Shown here: piece after piece, positions 23,875-34,781 of the stretch
How positions within the stretch are numbered: the stretch's first letter is position 1
Layout of the letters: each line of letters begins with the position of its first letter
Origin: Streptomyces sp. Tu 3180
Lineage (GTDB): Bacteria; Actinomycetota; Actinomycetes; Streptomycetales; Streptomycetaceae
Direction: 5' to 3'
Assembly: GCF_009852415.1 (NCBI RefSeq)
Contig: NZ_WOXS01000002.1
Coordinates: 6,426,001-6,490,000 of the forward strand
Length of the DNA: 64,000 bases
The notes under the pieces: generated by a model
Seen by the model: the letters and a program-made list of their open reading frames with translations, nothing else
Databases searched by the model: none
Told to the model about the DNA's origin: nothing
Translations under genes and position numbers: made by a program

Positions 23875-26304
23875 TCAGTGGTCGGAGGGCGGGGCCGGGG
23901 GCCCGGGGGAGGCGGCGGACGCGGGCGCCGGTGCCGCCGTGTCGTCCTCGGCGTCGTGCGGCGGCGGACCGGCTTCCCCGGCGTCGCCGGCCCCGTCGTC
24001 GTCACGTGCCCGGAGCGTGCCGCGCTGGAAGCCGGCGAGGGAGGAGGCGGCGCGTTCCGCGGTGAAGTCGTCGTCGCCGGGGCCGTCCTCGGTGGCCGGG
24101 GCGGGTTCCTCGCGCAGCTCGGCGGCCAGGCTGGTCTGCGGCACCCGGCGGGGGAGCGGGGCGAGACCGTCGCGGCGGGCGGCGGCCGGCGCGGGGGCGC
24201 TCCGCACGGCGGTCGCGGACCGGGCGGCCGGGGTCCGCGCGCCCGCGGCGGCCCTCCCGCTCGCGGTGGCGTCCGCGCCCGCGGAGGTCTTCGCGTTCCC
24301 CCGGCCCGCCGCGCCGCCCGCGGCCGCCGGGGCCTCGGGACCCCGGGCGTCCGCGGCCTCCCGCCCGGTGCCGGACGGCACGTCCCGCACCACGATCTCG
24401 TGCGGGACCAGCACGATCGCGGTCGTCCCGCCGTACGGCGAGGAGCGCAGCGTGACGGTGATGCCGTGGCGGTGGGCGAGCTGGGAGATCACGAACATGC
24501 CGAGCCGGAGGTCGTCGGCGAGCGCCACCACGTCGAACTGCGGGGGCCGGCCCAGCTGGTCGTTGAGGGAGGCGTAGTCCTCCTCCGACATGCCGAGGCC
24601 CCGGTCCTCGATCTCGACCACGAGGCCCTTGGCCACCATCGCGGCCCGCACCCCCACCGGACTCGGCGCCGGCGAGTACGTCGTCGCGTTGTCGATCAGC
24701 TCGGCCAGCAGGTGGATCACGTCGGCCACCGCGGGCGGGGCCAGGGCGACCTCCTCCTCGGTGTGCACCTCCACCCGCTGGTACTCGGCGACCTCGCCGA
24801 CGGCGCTGCGCAGGATGTCGATCAGCGCGACCGGCTCGCTCCAGGAGCGGCCGGGACGCTCGCCGCTGACGATGACCAGGTTCTCCTCGTAGCGGCGCAA
24901 CTGGCTGGCCGTGGAGTCCAGTTCGTACAGGCCCGCGAGGACCTCGGGGTCGGTGTGCCGGCGCTCCAGCTCGTCGAGCTTGCCGAGCTGGAGGTTGACC
25001 AGGTTCTGGCTCTGCCGTGCGATGCCCAGGATGACCTTCTGGAAACCGCGCCGGGTGTCGGCGAGTTCGATCGCGGTGTGCACGGCGGTGCGCTGCGCGG
25101 TGTTGAACGCCTGGGCGACCTGGCCCAGTTCGTCGTGGCCGTAGTCCAGCGCGGTCGTCGCCGACTCCGCGTCGACCTTCTCGCCGCGCTCCAGCCGGGC
25201 CACCACGTCGGGCAGCCGCTCCTCGGCCAGGCCGAGGGTGGCCATGCGCAGGCCGCGCAGCCGGCGGGACAGCGAGCGGGTGATGCGCCAGGACATGCCG
25301 ACGCACAGCAGCAGCGCGAGCAGTCCGCCGGCGCTCAGGGAGGCGGCGGTCAGCAGCAGGCTGCGGGCCTCGTCGGCGCTGCGGGTGAGCAGCGCGTCGG
25401 TCTGCTGCCGGATCATGGCGGTGTACTGCGGGGAGACGCTGTCCATGGCCTCGTCCCACCGCTCCTGGACGTCCGGCATCTCGACGGTGCGGCCCCCGCC
25501 CGCGGACCGGGTGGCGAGCACCTGGTCCTCGACCGCCTGCAGGGCGCGCCACTCGGGGCTCTGCATGATCCGCTCGGCCTGCGTCTTGGTGCTGCCGCGC
25601 AGGGACGGCACGATCTGGTCCTCGACCAGCCAGCGGCGGGTGTGGACCAGCTCCGCGAACTCCGTCCAGCCCTGCGCGTCGAGGCTCCCGGAGGACCAGG
25701 CGAGGGTGAGCCGCGCGTCCTCCTGGGAGATCAGCTCCGCCGCGTGCTCCAGCGCGATCAGCGGTTCGGCCTGCGAGGTCAGGTCCCCGTCGTCGACCTG
25801 GGAGAGCTCCTGGAAGGCGTGGATCTGGTCGTCGATGATCGAGGTGTACTGGTCGAGCGCCTCCACGGCGGTGATGTCGCTGGGGGCGTCCACCTGGTCC
25901 CGGTAGTACTCCAGGCTGCCCACCGAGCCGAGCACCGAGTACAGCCGGTCCGAGATGCGCGCCGGTGCCTCGGCGATCGCGTCGGCCTGCCCGAGCAGCT
26001 TCGCCACCGCCTCGTCGGTCCTCTCGCGCTGTGCCTCGAGGGCGGACCGGGAGCTCTGCGGCGCGGCCAGCCAGGCGGCGGTCAGCCTCCGCTCCCGCTG
26101 CAACGCGAGCGTGGCGTGCGTGCCCATCGCGCCGGTCGACCGGCTCAGCTCCGTCTGGGACCGCAGCCGCAGTCCCTCCGAGAACATCTGGATCGTCGTC
26201 ACGCCCCACATGGCCGCGAGGGTGACGCTGGGCACCAGGGCCAGGAGGACCAGCGAGAGACGTATGGAGCCGAGGCGGCGCCGGGCACCTGTCCGTGGAG
26301 ACAT
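23875..26304 (-). CDS. Conservon sensor kinase with NIT domain (CvnA type), phospho-His apparently missing
   Basis: An 809-residue membrane protein. TM1 is about 16-40, an extracytoplasmic helical nitrate/nitrite-sensing (NIT) domain about 55-300, TM2 about 316-338, HAMP about 338-400 and HATPase about 520-635 (LAELIDNATTYSPAPSP, EDRGLGMSEEDYASL, DDLRLGMFVISQLAHRHGI). A disordered Ala/Pro/Arg tail covers about 640-809. The dimerisation region (420-480) reads IARQSQNLVNLQLGKLDELE and LYELDSTASQLRRYEENL. Relatives as I recall them have His in LxHRQL and in LDH; here these are Asn and Ser. It may therefore signal by nucleotide or ligand state rather than phosphotransfer. It is followed by the three small conservon genes. 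Confidence 0.92.
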   Translation of the reverse strand: MSPRTGARRRLGSIRLSLVLLALVPSVTLAAMWGVTTIQMFSEGLRLRSQTELSRSTGAMGTHATLALQRERRLTAAWLAAPQSSRSALEAQRERTDEAVAKLLGQADAIAEAPARISDRLYSVLGSVGSLEYYRDQVDAPSDITAVEALDQYTSIIDDQIHAFQELSQVDDGDLTSQAEPLIALEHAAELISQEDARLTLAWSSGSLDAQGWTEFAELVHTRRWLVEDQIVPSLRGSTKTQAERIMQSPEWRALQAVEDQVLATRSAGGGRTVEMPDVQERWDEAMDSVSPQYTAMIRQQTDALLTRSADEARSLLLTAASLSAGGLLALLLCVGMSWRITRSLSRRLRGLRMATLGLAEERLPDVVARLERGEKVDAESATTALDYGHDELGQVAQAFNTAQRTAVHTAIELADTRRGFQKVILGIARQSQNLVNLQLGKLDELERRHTDPEVLAGLYELDSTASQLRRYEENLVIVSGERPGRSWSEPVALIDILRSAVGEVAEYQRVEVHTEEEVALAPPAVADVIHLLAELIDNATTYSPAPSPVGVRAAMVAKGLVVEIEDRGLGMSEEDYASLNDQLGRPPQFDVVALADDLRLGMFVISQLAHRHGITVTLRSSPYGGTTAIVLVPHEIVVRDVPSGTGREAADARGPEAPAAAGGAAGRGNAKTSAGADATASGRAAAGARTPAARSATAVRSAPAPAAARRDGLAPLPRRVPQTSLAAELREEPAPATEDGPGDDDFTAERAASSLAGFQRGTLRARDDDGAGDAGEAGPPPHDAEDDTAAPAPASAASPGPPAPPSDH

Positions 26305-26354
26305 CGTCGTCCTAGAGCGGTCGGATGTTCGGGGGAGTACTCACGTGCCGGGCG

Positions 26355-27371
26355 TCAGCGGGTTCCGTCGGCGGCGAACCCGGCGACCGAGGCGGCTTCC
26401 GTCTTCGTGACGAACGCCGGCCCGGTGAGCACGGGCGCGACCCCGCCGCCGCTGATGTTGCCGTTGGTCCGGTACAGCCACAGCGCGTCCACGGCGAGAT
26501 AGCCCTGCAGGTAGGGCTGCTGGTCGACGGCGAACTGGACGTTGCCGCCGCGCACGGCGTCCACCAGGTCCTCGTTGAGGTCGAAGGTGGCGACACGGGC
26601 GTCGCTGTCCGCCTTCTCGGCCGCGTCGACCGCGGTGAGCGCGTAGTCCGCCCCGTTGGTGACGACCTGGTCGATGCTCGGGTCCTGCCGCAGCCGGGCG
26701 GTGATGATGCCGGAGACGGCGCGCAGGTCGGTGCCGTCCACGTAGAGGTTCTCGGTCGTCCCGCCGAACGTCTTCTTCACCCCGGCGCAGCGGGCCTCCA
26801 GGGCGACGTTGCCGCGCTCGTGGACGACGCACAGGGCGTGCCCGGCCTTCAGGCCGTCCAGCTTGTCGCCGACGGCCCGGCCCGCGAGGCCCTCGTCCTG
26901 CCCGAAGTACCCCAGCAGCCGTGACGACTTCCAGGCGTCGATGCCGGAGTTGAGCCCGACCACGGGGATGTCCGCGGCCCGTGCCTCGTTGACCGGGCCC
27001 TTCATGGCCTGCGGCTTGGCCAGCGTCAGCGCGATGCCGTCGACGCCGTCGCGGATCGCCTCGCGGACCAGTTCGGCCTGCCCCGCCGGGTCCGGGTCGC
27101 TCACGTACGTCAGGTCGATGCCGTCCTTCGCGGCCGCCGCCTCGGCACCCTTCTTCACCCGGTCCCAGAAGGCGTCGCCCTCGCTCCCGTGGGTGACCAT
27201 CGTGATCCTCGTCCGTTTGCCGCCGGCCGCACCCGCGCCGTCCGGCTCCGGGGAGTCGCCGGCCGTGCCGGAAGCGGAGCAGCCGGTCACCAGCAGGCCG
27301 ACGGCGGCTGCCAGGACCGCCGCGCGGGCGGTGCGCCCCGGGACGCGGTGCGACGGAGGACGAGTGTTCAT
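26355..27371 (-). CDS. Periplasmic sugar-binding-like lipoprotein, no transporter, upstream of the conservon
   Basis: A 338-residue protein. The signal peptide ends in the lipobox LLVTGC (Cys about residue 31). The fold is a type-1 (RbsB-like) binding protein: ITMVTHGSEGDAFWDRVKKG, DPDPAGQAELVREAIRDGVD, IPVVGLNSGI, VTNGADYALTAVDAAEKAD, and the hinge-side QQPYLQGYLAVDALWLYRTN. No permease or ATPase gene is adjacent; the next gene, 50 bp downstream on the same strand, is the conservon kinase. That suggests a ligand-presenting receptor rather than a transport component. The ATG at 27371 begins the clear signal peptide. Confidence 0.9.
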   Translation of the reverse strand: MNTRPPSHRVPGRTARAAVLAAAVGLLVTGCSASGTAGDSPEPDGAGAAGGKRTRITMVTHGSEGDAFWDRVKKGAEAAAAKDGIDLTYVSDPDPAGQAELVREAIRDGVDGIALTLAKPQAMKGPVNEARAADIPVVGLNSGIDAWKSSRLLGYFGQDEGLAGRAVGDKLDGLKAGHALCVVHERGNVALEARCAGVKKTFGGTTENLYVDGTDLRAVSGIITARLRQDPSIDQVVTNGADYALTAVDAAEKADSDARVATFDLNEDLVDAVRGGNVQFAVDQQPYLQGYLAVDALWLYRTNGNISGGGVAPVLTGPAFVTKTEAASVAGFAADGTR

Positions 27372-27966
27372 GGGGGGTGCGGACCTCGCTGTACGGCAGA
27401 GCAAGAGCAGGGGAGAGCACGGGCGGACGCGCGGGTGTGCGCCGACCGGGTGGCTCTCACTGGCCCGGAGCCAACCGTGTCGCACCACCGGTCGTCAAGT
27501 GAACGGCCACGCGAAGTGAGGTGCCGCTGCCGCATTGTGATGAACCGTGGGGGGATGAGGGGGGAAACGGCGGCACCGGCCGCGGCCGGCGGGGCGGAGG
27601 GACCGGACGGCGCCGTCCGGGCGGCCGGGACCCGGGCGGGGCGGTTCTTTCCGCACGGTTCAGGAGAACCACCCGGCGCGTTCACCTCCGTGGCGAGACG
27701 GGCATAGCGGCCCGTTCCCGGTCAACCGCCTTGCGGCGAGGGTGGGTTCCCGGCCGGATCGAGGGTTTCCCCCGTATCCCGGGCCTCTTCGCCGTGCCTA
27801 TCGTTCGAGCGCAGCCGACCCACAGGTAACCCCGGACGGGTCGCCGCACGCGCCTGGCCGGCCGACGCGTCGCACGTCGATTCACCCCGCCGCTTCGAGG
27901 ACGAAGCGAATCGATCCCCGCTCCCCACTCCGCGTCGCCCGGAGTCACGGCACGAAAGGCACACCC
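27372..27966. other. 595-bp divergent regulatory region (binding lipoprotein / secreted protease)
   Basis: No gene is supported. On the minus strand TTGACG (27493-27498), 18 nt and TTGGCT (27469-27474) form a weak promoter candidate for the receptor/conservon operon, giving a leader of about 95 nt. Two adjacent perfect palindromes lie in the middle: CCGGCCGCGGCCGG (27576-27589) and CCGGACGGCGCCGTCCGG (27603-27620). The protease side shows no clear promoter. Confidence 0.5.
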
Positions 27967-29784
27967 TTGCGTACCTCCTCCCCGAGCTCTCCCCGGAGCT
28001 CCTCCCCGAGACGGAAGCTGATATCCGTCGCGGCCCTCTCCGTCGCCCTGCTGACGACCGCCTCCGCCCAGGTCGCCGTCGCCCAGGACTCCCCCTCCGG
28101 CGCGCCGGCCGTCCCCGCGGCCCGGACCGAGGCCGCGCCCGGCGTCCCGGCCGAACGGCTCATCGTCGGCTACAAGGCCGGCGCCGCCGAGGCCAGGTCG
28201 AACGAGGCGGCCGCCGCCGACGCCGCCGCCAAGGGCGAGGAGTCCGGCGAGGACGTCGACTTCCGGCGCCGCCTCGGCACCGGCGCCGCCCTCGTCGACC
28301 TGGGCGCGAAGGCCACCGGGGCGGACGTCGCCGACGTCGTCGCCGCCTACAGCAGCGACCCGCAGGTCGCCTATGTCGTGCCGGACCGCCTCAACAAGCC
28401 GCTGGCCACTCCGAACGACACCGAGTACGCCAAGCAGTGGGACCTGTTCGAGACCACCGCCGGCATGCGCGTGCCGGGCGCCTGGGACCTCGCCACCGGC
28501 GCCGGTGTCACCGTCGCCGTGATCGACACCGGTTACGTCGCCCACTCCGACCTCGCCGCGAACGTCGTCGGCGGCTACGACTTCATCTCCGACACCGCCG
28601 TCTCCGTCGACGGCAACGGCCGGGACAGCAACCCGGCCGACCCCGGCGACTGGTACCTCGCCGGCGAGTGCGGCGGCGCCGCGGTCGGCAGCAACTCCTC
28701 CTGGCACGGCACCCACGTCGCGGGCACCATCGCCGCGGCCACCAACAACGGCAAGGGCGTCGCCGGCGTCGCGCACGGCGCGAAGATCTCCCCGCTGCGC
28801 GTGCTCGGCAAGTGCGGCGGCTACGACTCCGACATCATCGACGCCATCACCTGGGCGTCCGGCGGCACCGTCTCCGGCGTGCCCGCCAACACCAACGTCG
28901 CCAAGGTCATCAACATGAGCCTCGGCGGGGGCGGCGCCTGCTCCACCGCCACCCAGAGCGCCATCAACGGCGCCGTGAGCCGGGGCACCACCGTGGTCGT
29001 CGCGGCGGGCAACGAGAACCAGAACGCCGCCAACTCCTCCCCGGCGAACTGCGGCAACGTCATCACCGTCGCCGCCACCGACCGTTCGGGCAACCGCGCC
29101 TCCTACTCCAACTACGGCACGATCGTGGACATCGCCGCACCCGGCGGTGAGACCGCGACCGCGGCCAACGGCATCCTGTCCACGCTGAACTCCGGCACCC
29201 GGACCCCGTCGACCGAGAACTACGCCTACTACCAGGGCACCAGCATGGCCGCCCCGCACATCGCCGGCCTCGCCGCGCTGATGAAGTCGGCCGGCCCCGC
29301 CCTCACCCCGGCCCAGATCGAGTCGGCGATCAAGTCCAACGCCCGCGCGCTGCCCGGCACCTGCTCCGGCGGCTGCGGCGCGGGCCTCGCGGACGCCGCC
29401 AAGACGGTCCAGGCGGTCAAGGGCGGTACGTCCACGGGCACCACCTACTCCAGCACCACCGCCGTCTCCATCCCGGACAACGGCTCGGCGATCGAGTCGC
29501 CGATCACCGTCAGCGGCCGCAGCGGCAACGCCCCGTCGGCCCTCCAGGTGGGCGTGGACATCACCCACACCTACCGCGGTGACCTGGTCGTCGACCTGGT
29601 GGCGCCGGACGGCTCGGTGTACCGCCTGAAGTCCGCCTCCTCCTCGGACTCCGCGGACGACGTCAACACCACCTACCCGGTGAACGCCTCGGCCGAGGTC
29701 GCCAACGGCACCTGGAAGCTGCGGGTACAGGACACGGCGTCGGCGGACACCGGCCGGCTCAACGGCTGGCGGCTGACCTTCTAG
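27967..29784 (+). CDS. Secreted subtilisin-family (S8) serine protease with C-terminal P-domain
   Basis: A 605-residue secreted preproprotease starting at TTG 27967 (GAAAGG about 7 nt upstream). Signal region: RRKLISVAALSVALLTTASA, then a propeptide, PAERLIVGYKAGAAEARSNE. The catalytic triad is intact: Asp in VAVIDTGYVAHSD, His in WHGTHVAGTIAAATN, Ser in GTSMAAPHIAGLAALM, with oxyanion Asn in AAGNENQNAAN. Residues about 485-605 form a proprotein-convertase P-domain (THTYRGDLVVDLVAPDGSVY, ANGTWKLRVQDTASADTGRL). It ends at a strong terminator hairpin. A subtilisin inhibitor is encoded 10 kb away. Confidence 0.93.
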   Translation: MRTSSPSSPRSSSPRRKLISVAALSVALLTTASAQVAVAQDSPSGAPAVPAARTEAAPGVPAERLIVGYKAGAAEARSNEAAAADAAAKGEESGEDVDFRRRLGTGAALVDLGAKATGADVADVVAAYSSDPQVAYVVPDRLNKPLATPNDTEYAKQWDLFETTAGMRVPGAWDLATGAGVTVAVIDTGYVAHSDLAANVVGGYDFISDTAVSVDGNGRDSNPADPGDWYLAGECGGAAVGSNSSWHGTHVAGTIAAATNNGKGVAGVAHGAKISPLRVLGKCGGYDSDIIDAITWASGGTVSGVPANTNVAKVINMSLGGGGACSTATQSAINGAVSRGTTVVVAAGNENQNAANSSPANCGNVITVAATDRSGNRASYSNYGTIVDIAAPGGETATAANGILSTLNSGTRTPSTENYAYYQGTSMAAPHIAGLAALMKSAGPALTPAQIESAIKSNARALPGTCSGGCGAGLADAAKTVQAVKGGTSTGTTYSSTTAVSIPDNGSAIESPITVSGRSGNAPSALQVGVDITHTYRGDLVVDLVAPDGSVYRLKSASSSDSADDVNTTYPVNASAEVANGTWKLRVQDTASADTGRLNGWRLTF

Positions 29785-29796
29785 CCCGCACCGACT

Positions 29797-29837
29797 GGCG
29801 GGCCGGCCGGTGCGGATGGGGCACCGGCCGGCCCGCC
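29797..29837 (+). terminator. 17-bp stem-loop terminator of the protease gene
   Basis: The perfect stem GGCGGGCCGGCCGGTGC (29797-29813) pairs with 29821-29837 around the 7-nt loop GGATGGG, starting 13 bp after the protease stop. There is no U-tract, as is common in Streptomyces. Confidence 0.85.
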
Positions 29838-29892
29838 GCACGTCCTGCGCCACCGGCGTGACGGACGTCCGCCCCTTCGCCCGCGACGTGCG

Positions 29893-29910
29893 GCGCCCGG
29901 CGCCGGGCGC
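29893..29910. promoter_or_regulatory. 18-bp perfect palindrome just upstream of the ARMT1-like gene
   Basis: GCGCCCGGCGCCGGGCGC is fully self-complementary and ends 17 bp before the ATG at 29928, where an operator or a start-site hairpin would act. Assignment is by position only. Confidence 0.4.
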
Positions 29911-29927
29911 GCGTTACGGTGAGCCGC

Positions 29928-31106
29928 ATGCCCGACATCCCCACCGCCCCCGTGATCCTCGGCAACGAGCCCGGCTCGTTCCCCCACGGCGTGCTGGCCG
30001 AGCGGCACCCCGCGATCATCCGGCAGGTGCGCGACGCCCTCCCGTACGGGCCCCGGCAGCGGCGCGCGCTCGACGCCCTGCTGGCCGACTGCACCGAGGG
30101 GGAGATCGAGCCCCTCCCCGCCGGCGCGCACGACCGGGAACACTGGGAGACCTGGGGCATGGACGCCTGGGCCGGACGCTCCTGGTACGACGTGCCCTGG
30201 CTGTGGTCCGAGAGCTGGTTCTACCGCCGGCTGCTGGACGCGGTGGACTACTTCGGTCCCGGCCCCTGGCAGGGCGTCGACCCCTTCCGCCCCTCCAAAC
30301 TCGCCGAACTCGACTCGCCCGCCACCGACGCGGAACTCGCCGCGCTCGACGGCCTCGCCGGCCGGCCGGCGGAGGAACAGGACCGCGCACTGCTGCACGG
30401 CTCCCTGTGGGGCAACCGCGCCGACCTGGGCTTCCGGCTGTCCGCCGAGGGCGCCGAGGAGGCGACCCCGGTGCCCGCTCTGGTGGCCGACGACAGCGAG
30501 CGCCTGTGGTCGCTGCTCGACACCGCCGGCACCGGCACGCTGTGCCTGGTCGCCGACAACGCCGGCCGCGAACTCGTCCCCGACCTGCTGCTCGTCGCCC
30601 ATCTGCTGGCCCACGGCCGCATCGGCCGGGCGGTGCTGCACGTCAAGCCCCACCCGTACTACGTCTCCGACGCCACCCCCGCCGACGTCGTCGACGCGCT
30701 GCGCCGCCTGACCGGTGCCGGGGGAGCGGCGGCACGGTACGGGCACCGGTTGTGGGCCGCGATGTCCGACGGCCGCCTCGCGCTGCGCGCCCACCCCTTC
30801 TCCTGCGCCCCGCTGCCGTACGGGGACATGCCGGACGACCTCGCGGCCGACTTCGCCGAGGCCGCGGTGACGGTCGTCAAGGGCGACCTCAACTACCGCC
30901 GCCTGGTGGGCGACCGGCACTGGCCGCCCACCACACCGTTCGCAGAGGTCACGGAGTACTTCCCGGGTCCGGTCGCCGCGCTGCGCACCCTGAAGTCCGA
31001 CGTGGTCACCGGTCTGACGGCCGGCACCGAGGCGGCGCTGACGGCCGCGGAGCGGCAGCGCTGGCGCACGAGCGGCACGCACGCGCTGATCCAGGTGCGG
31101 ACATGA
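29928..31106 (+). CDS. ARMT1/DUF89-family damage-control phosphatase-like protein
   Basis: A 392-residue protein. DUF89 (ARMT1) proteins are metal-dependent phosphatases or carboxyl methyltransferase-like enzymes thought to remove damaged phosphometabolites. Supporting segments: LGNEPGSFPHGVLAERHPAI at the start, LHGSLWGNRADLGF, the metal-site CLVADNAGRELVPDLLLVAH with the conserved Asp-Asn, HVKPHPYYVSDATPADV, and VVKGDLNYRRLVGDRHWPP with the Lys-Gly-Asp-Asn-like signature. ATG 29928 is chosen; a GTG three codons upstream is possible. It is immediately upstream of geosmin synthase but not evidently co-transcribed. Confidence 0.85.
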   Translation: MPDIPTAPVILGNEPGSFPHGVLAERHPAIIRQVRDALPYGPRQRRALDALLADCTEGEIEPLPAGAHDREHWETWGMDAWAGRSWYDVPWLWSESWFYRRLLDAVDYFGPGPWQGVDPFRPSKLAELDSPATDAELAALDGLAGRPAEEQDRALLHGSLWGNRADLGFRLSAEGAEEATPVPALVADDSERLWSLLDTAGTGTLCLVADNAGRELVPDLLLVAHLLAHGRIGRAVLHVKPHPYYVSDATPADVVDALRRLTGAGGAAARYGHRLWAAMSDGRLALRAHPFSCAPLPYGDMPDDLAADFAEAAVTVVKGDLNYRRLVGDRHWPPTTPFAEVTEYFPGPVAALRTLKSDVVTGLTAGTEAALTAAERQRWRTSGTHALIQVRT

Positions 31107-31134
31107 GGCCCGGAACTCCCGTACCGGGAACGGT

Positions 31135-31150
31135 TCACGCGATGGTGTGA
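31135..31150. promoter_or_regulatory. Imperfect dyad TCAC-N8-GTGA upstream of geosmin synthase
   Basis: TCAC at 31135-31138 and GTGA at 31147-31150 lie about 50-65 bp before the geosmin synthase ATG. Geosmin synthesis is developmentally controlled in Streptomyces, reported under BldM/WhiI-type regulators. This is only a candidate site; the arms are short. Confidence 0.3.
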
Positions 31151-31201
31151 TCATGTCCCGGCCGGTGGATGCCGCCACCGGCCCCCGGGTAGGGCCCGGC
31201 C

Positions 31202-33364
<2,163 letters not shown>

Positions 33365-33455
33365 CGTCCCGCACCCGCCCGGTCAGTCTCACTCGTTCGT
33401 GGCTCGTCGTCCCCCGGTGTTCCGGGTAGCACTTCTGCCGGAGGCGAGACGAACC

Positions 33456-34033
33456 ATGGAACAGACAGTGTTGCGGCCCAAGCCGATGCCCGGCCGGGAA
33501 CCGGGCGGGAGCGCGAACAGCACGGGGAGCGGGCCCGGGTCCGGCGGACCGCGGCCGCGCGGCCCGCGGCGGCTGGTGTCCGCGGTGTCCAGGGCGGTCG
33601 TCGCCGCGTTCCTGGTGCTGTCCGGGGTCGGGCTCGGGCGGTGGGGGCCGCCGTCGTCGGCGCGGGCGGAACCGCCGAGCCGGAGCGGCGGGCGGGCGAG
33701 CCGGCCGCCGCCGTGCCCGCGTCGCCGCGCGCCGCCCCGGCCGCCGCGGCGGCGCCGCCCGCGCCCGTCGTCGCCCGGCTCGGCGTGGAGGTGGCGGACG
33801 ACGGGAGGCCGGGGGCGGTCGTCGTCGGCGTGCACGTGCCCGGCCCCGGGTTCTCGGCCGGCCTGGTGCGGGGCGACGTGCTCCTCGCGTTCGGCGGGAC
33901 CCGTGTCGACTCGGCCGCCGGCCTGGCGCGCGCCGTCGCCCGTGCCCGCCCGGGCGCGGAGGTGACCCTGACGGTGCGCCACCGCGGCGGCGGTCACCAG
34001 CGGCTGACGGTCGTCCCCGGCATCGTCACGTGA
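33456..34033 (+). pseudogene. PDZ-domain membrane protein gene interrupted by a frameshift
   Basis: The ATG at 33456 opens MEQTVLRPKPMPGREPGG, a basic linker and the start of a membrane helix (VVAAFLVLSGVGLG). The reading frame must then change at about 33636-33641. In the next frame the helix continues (VGAAVVGAGG), followed by an Ala/Pro linker and an intact PDZ domain (VVGVHVPGPGFSAGLVRGDV, LLAFGGTRVDSAAGLARAVA, TLTVRHRGG). One base seems to be missing near GGGCGGTGGGGG. Without the shift the first frame gives an Arg/Pro-rich tail to 33965. It is either a true pseudogene, a sequencing indel or programmed frameshifting. Confidence 0.75.
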
Positions 34034-34781
34034 CCACGCGGAAGTGGCTCGTCAGCCGCCCCTCGTCGTCCAGCACGTGCAAGGCGAACCCGGCCGGGGC
34101 TTCCCGGTCCGCGACCGGCTCGCCCTCCCAGGGCAGCCGCAGCGTCCAGGTCACCCCGGGGCCCACCACCAGGGGACGGCCCGCGAACGTCGTGGCGACC
34201 GGGGTGTGGGCGTGACCGGTGATCAGCCCGGCGATCTGCGGCCGGCGGGCCAGCAGGGCGGCCAGCCGGCCCGGGCCGCGCAGGGGGAGGGAGTCCGGCA
34301 GCGGGTGGTGCAGCGGGACCGGCGGGTGGTGGAAGGCCAGCAGGACCGGGAGGCCGCCGTCGAGTCCGTCGAGCGTCGACTCGATCCAGGCGTGGGTCTC
34401 CTCGTCCAGCTCCCCGTCGTCGCGGCCCGGGACGCTGGAGTCGCACATCAGCACGGCACCGCCGTCCAGCACGTGTGCGCTGTTGACCGGCCCGTCGGCG
34501 GCCGCCCGCCCGAGCAGGGCCGTGCGGTACGGCGCACGGCGGTCGTGGTTGCCCGGGCAGGTCAGCACGGGGAACGGCGTGCTGCCGTCGCGCAGTCCCA
34601 GCAGGCGGGCGGCCTCCTCGTACTCGGCCCGCGCGCCGTGGTCCGCGATGTCGCCGGTGACCAGCAGCGCGTCCGGCCGGCGCGGCAGCTCCCACAGCCG
34701 GTCGCGCACCCGCCGGGCACGCTCCGTCGCCCGCGCGGTTCCGTCCAGGTGCAGATCGCTGATGTGTGCGAGTACGAGCAC
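34026..34781 (-). CDS. Calcineurin-like metallophosphoesterase (cAMP phosphodiesterase-like)
   Basis: A 251-residue protein. The five metallophosphoesterase motifs are present: AHISDLHLDG, LLVTGDIADHG, TCPGNHDRR, FHHPPVPLHH and TGHAHTPVATTF. This spacing matches the CpdA/GpdQ class, which hydrolyses phosphodiesters such as cAMP; the substrate is not fixed by sequence. GTG 34781 is chosen because GGAGG lies 8-9 nt upstream; 20 further upstream codons are Pro/Arg-rich. Its end overlaps the convergent PDZ gene by 8 bp, leaving no space for a terminator. Confidence 0.88.
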   Translation of the reverse strand: MLVLAHISDLHLDGTARATERARRVRDRLWELPRRPDALLVTGDIADHGARAEYEEAARLLGLRDGSTPFPVLTCPGNHDRRAPYRTALLGRAAADGPVNSAHVLDGGAVLMCDSSVPGRDDGELDEETHAWIESTLDGLDGGLPVLLAFHHPPVPLHHPLPDSLPLRGPGRLAALLARRPQIAGLITGHAHTPVATTFAGRPLVVGPGVTWTLRLPWEGEPVADREAPAGFALHVLDDEGRLTSHFRVVT

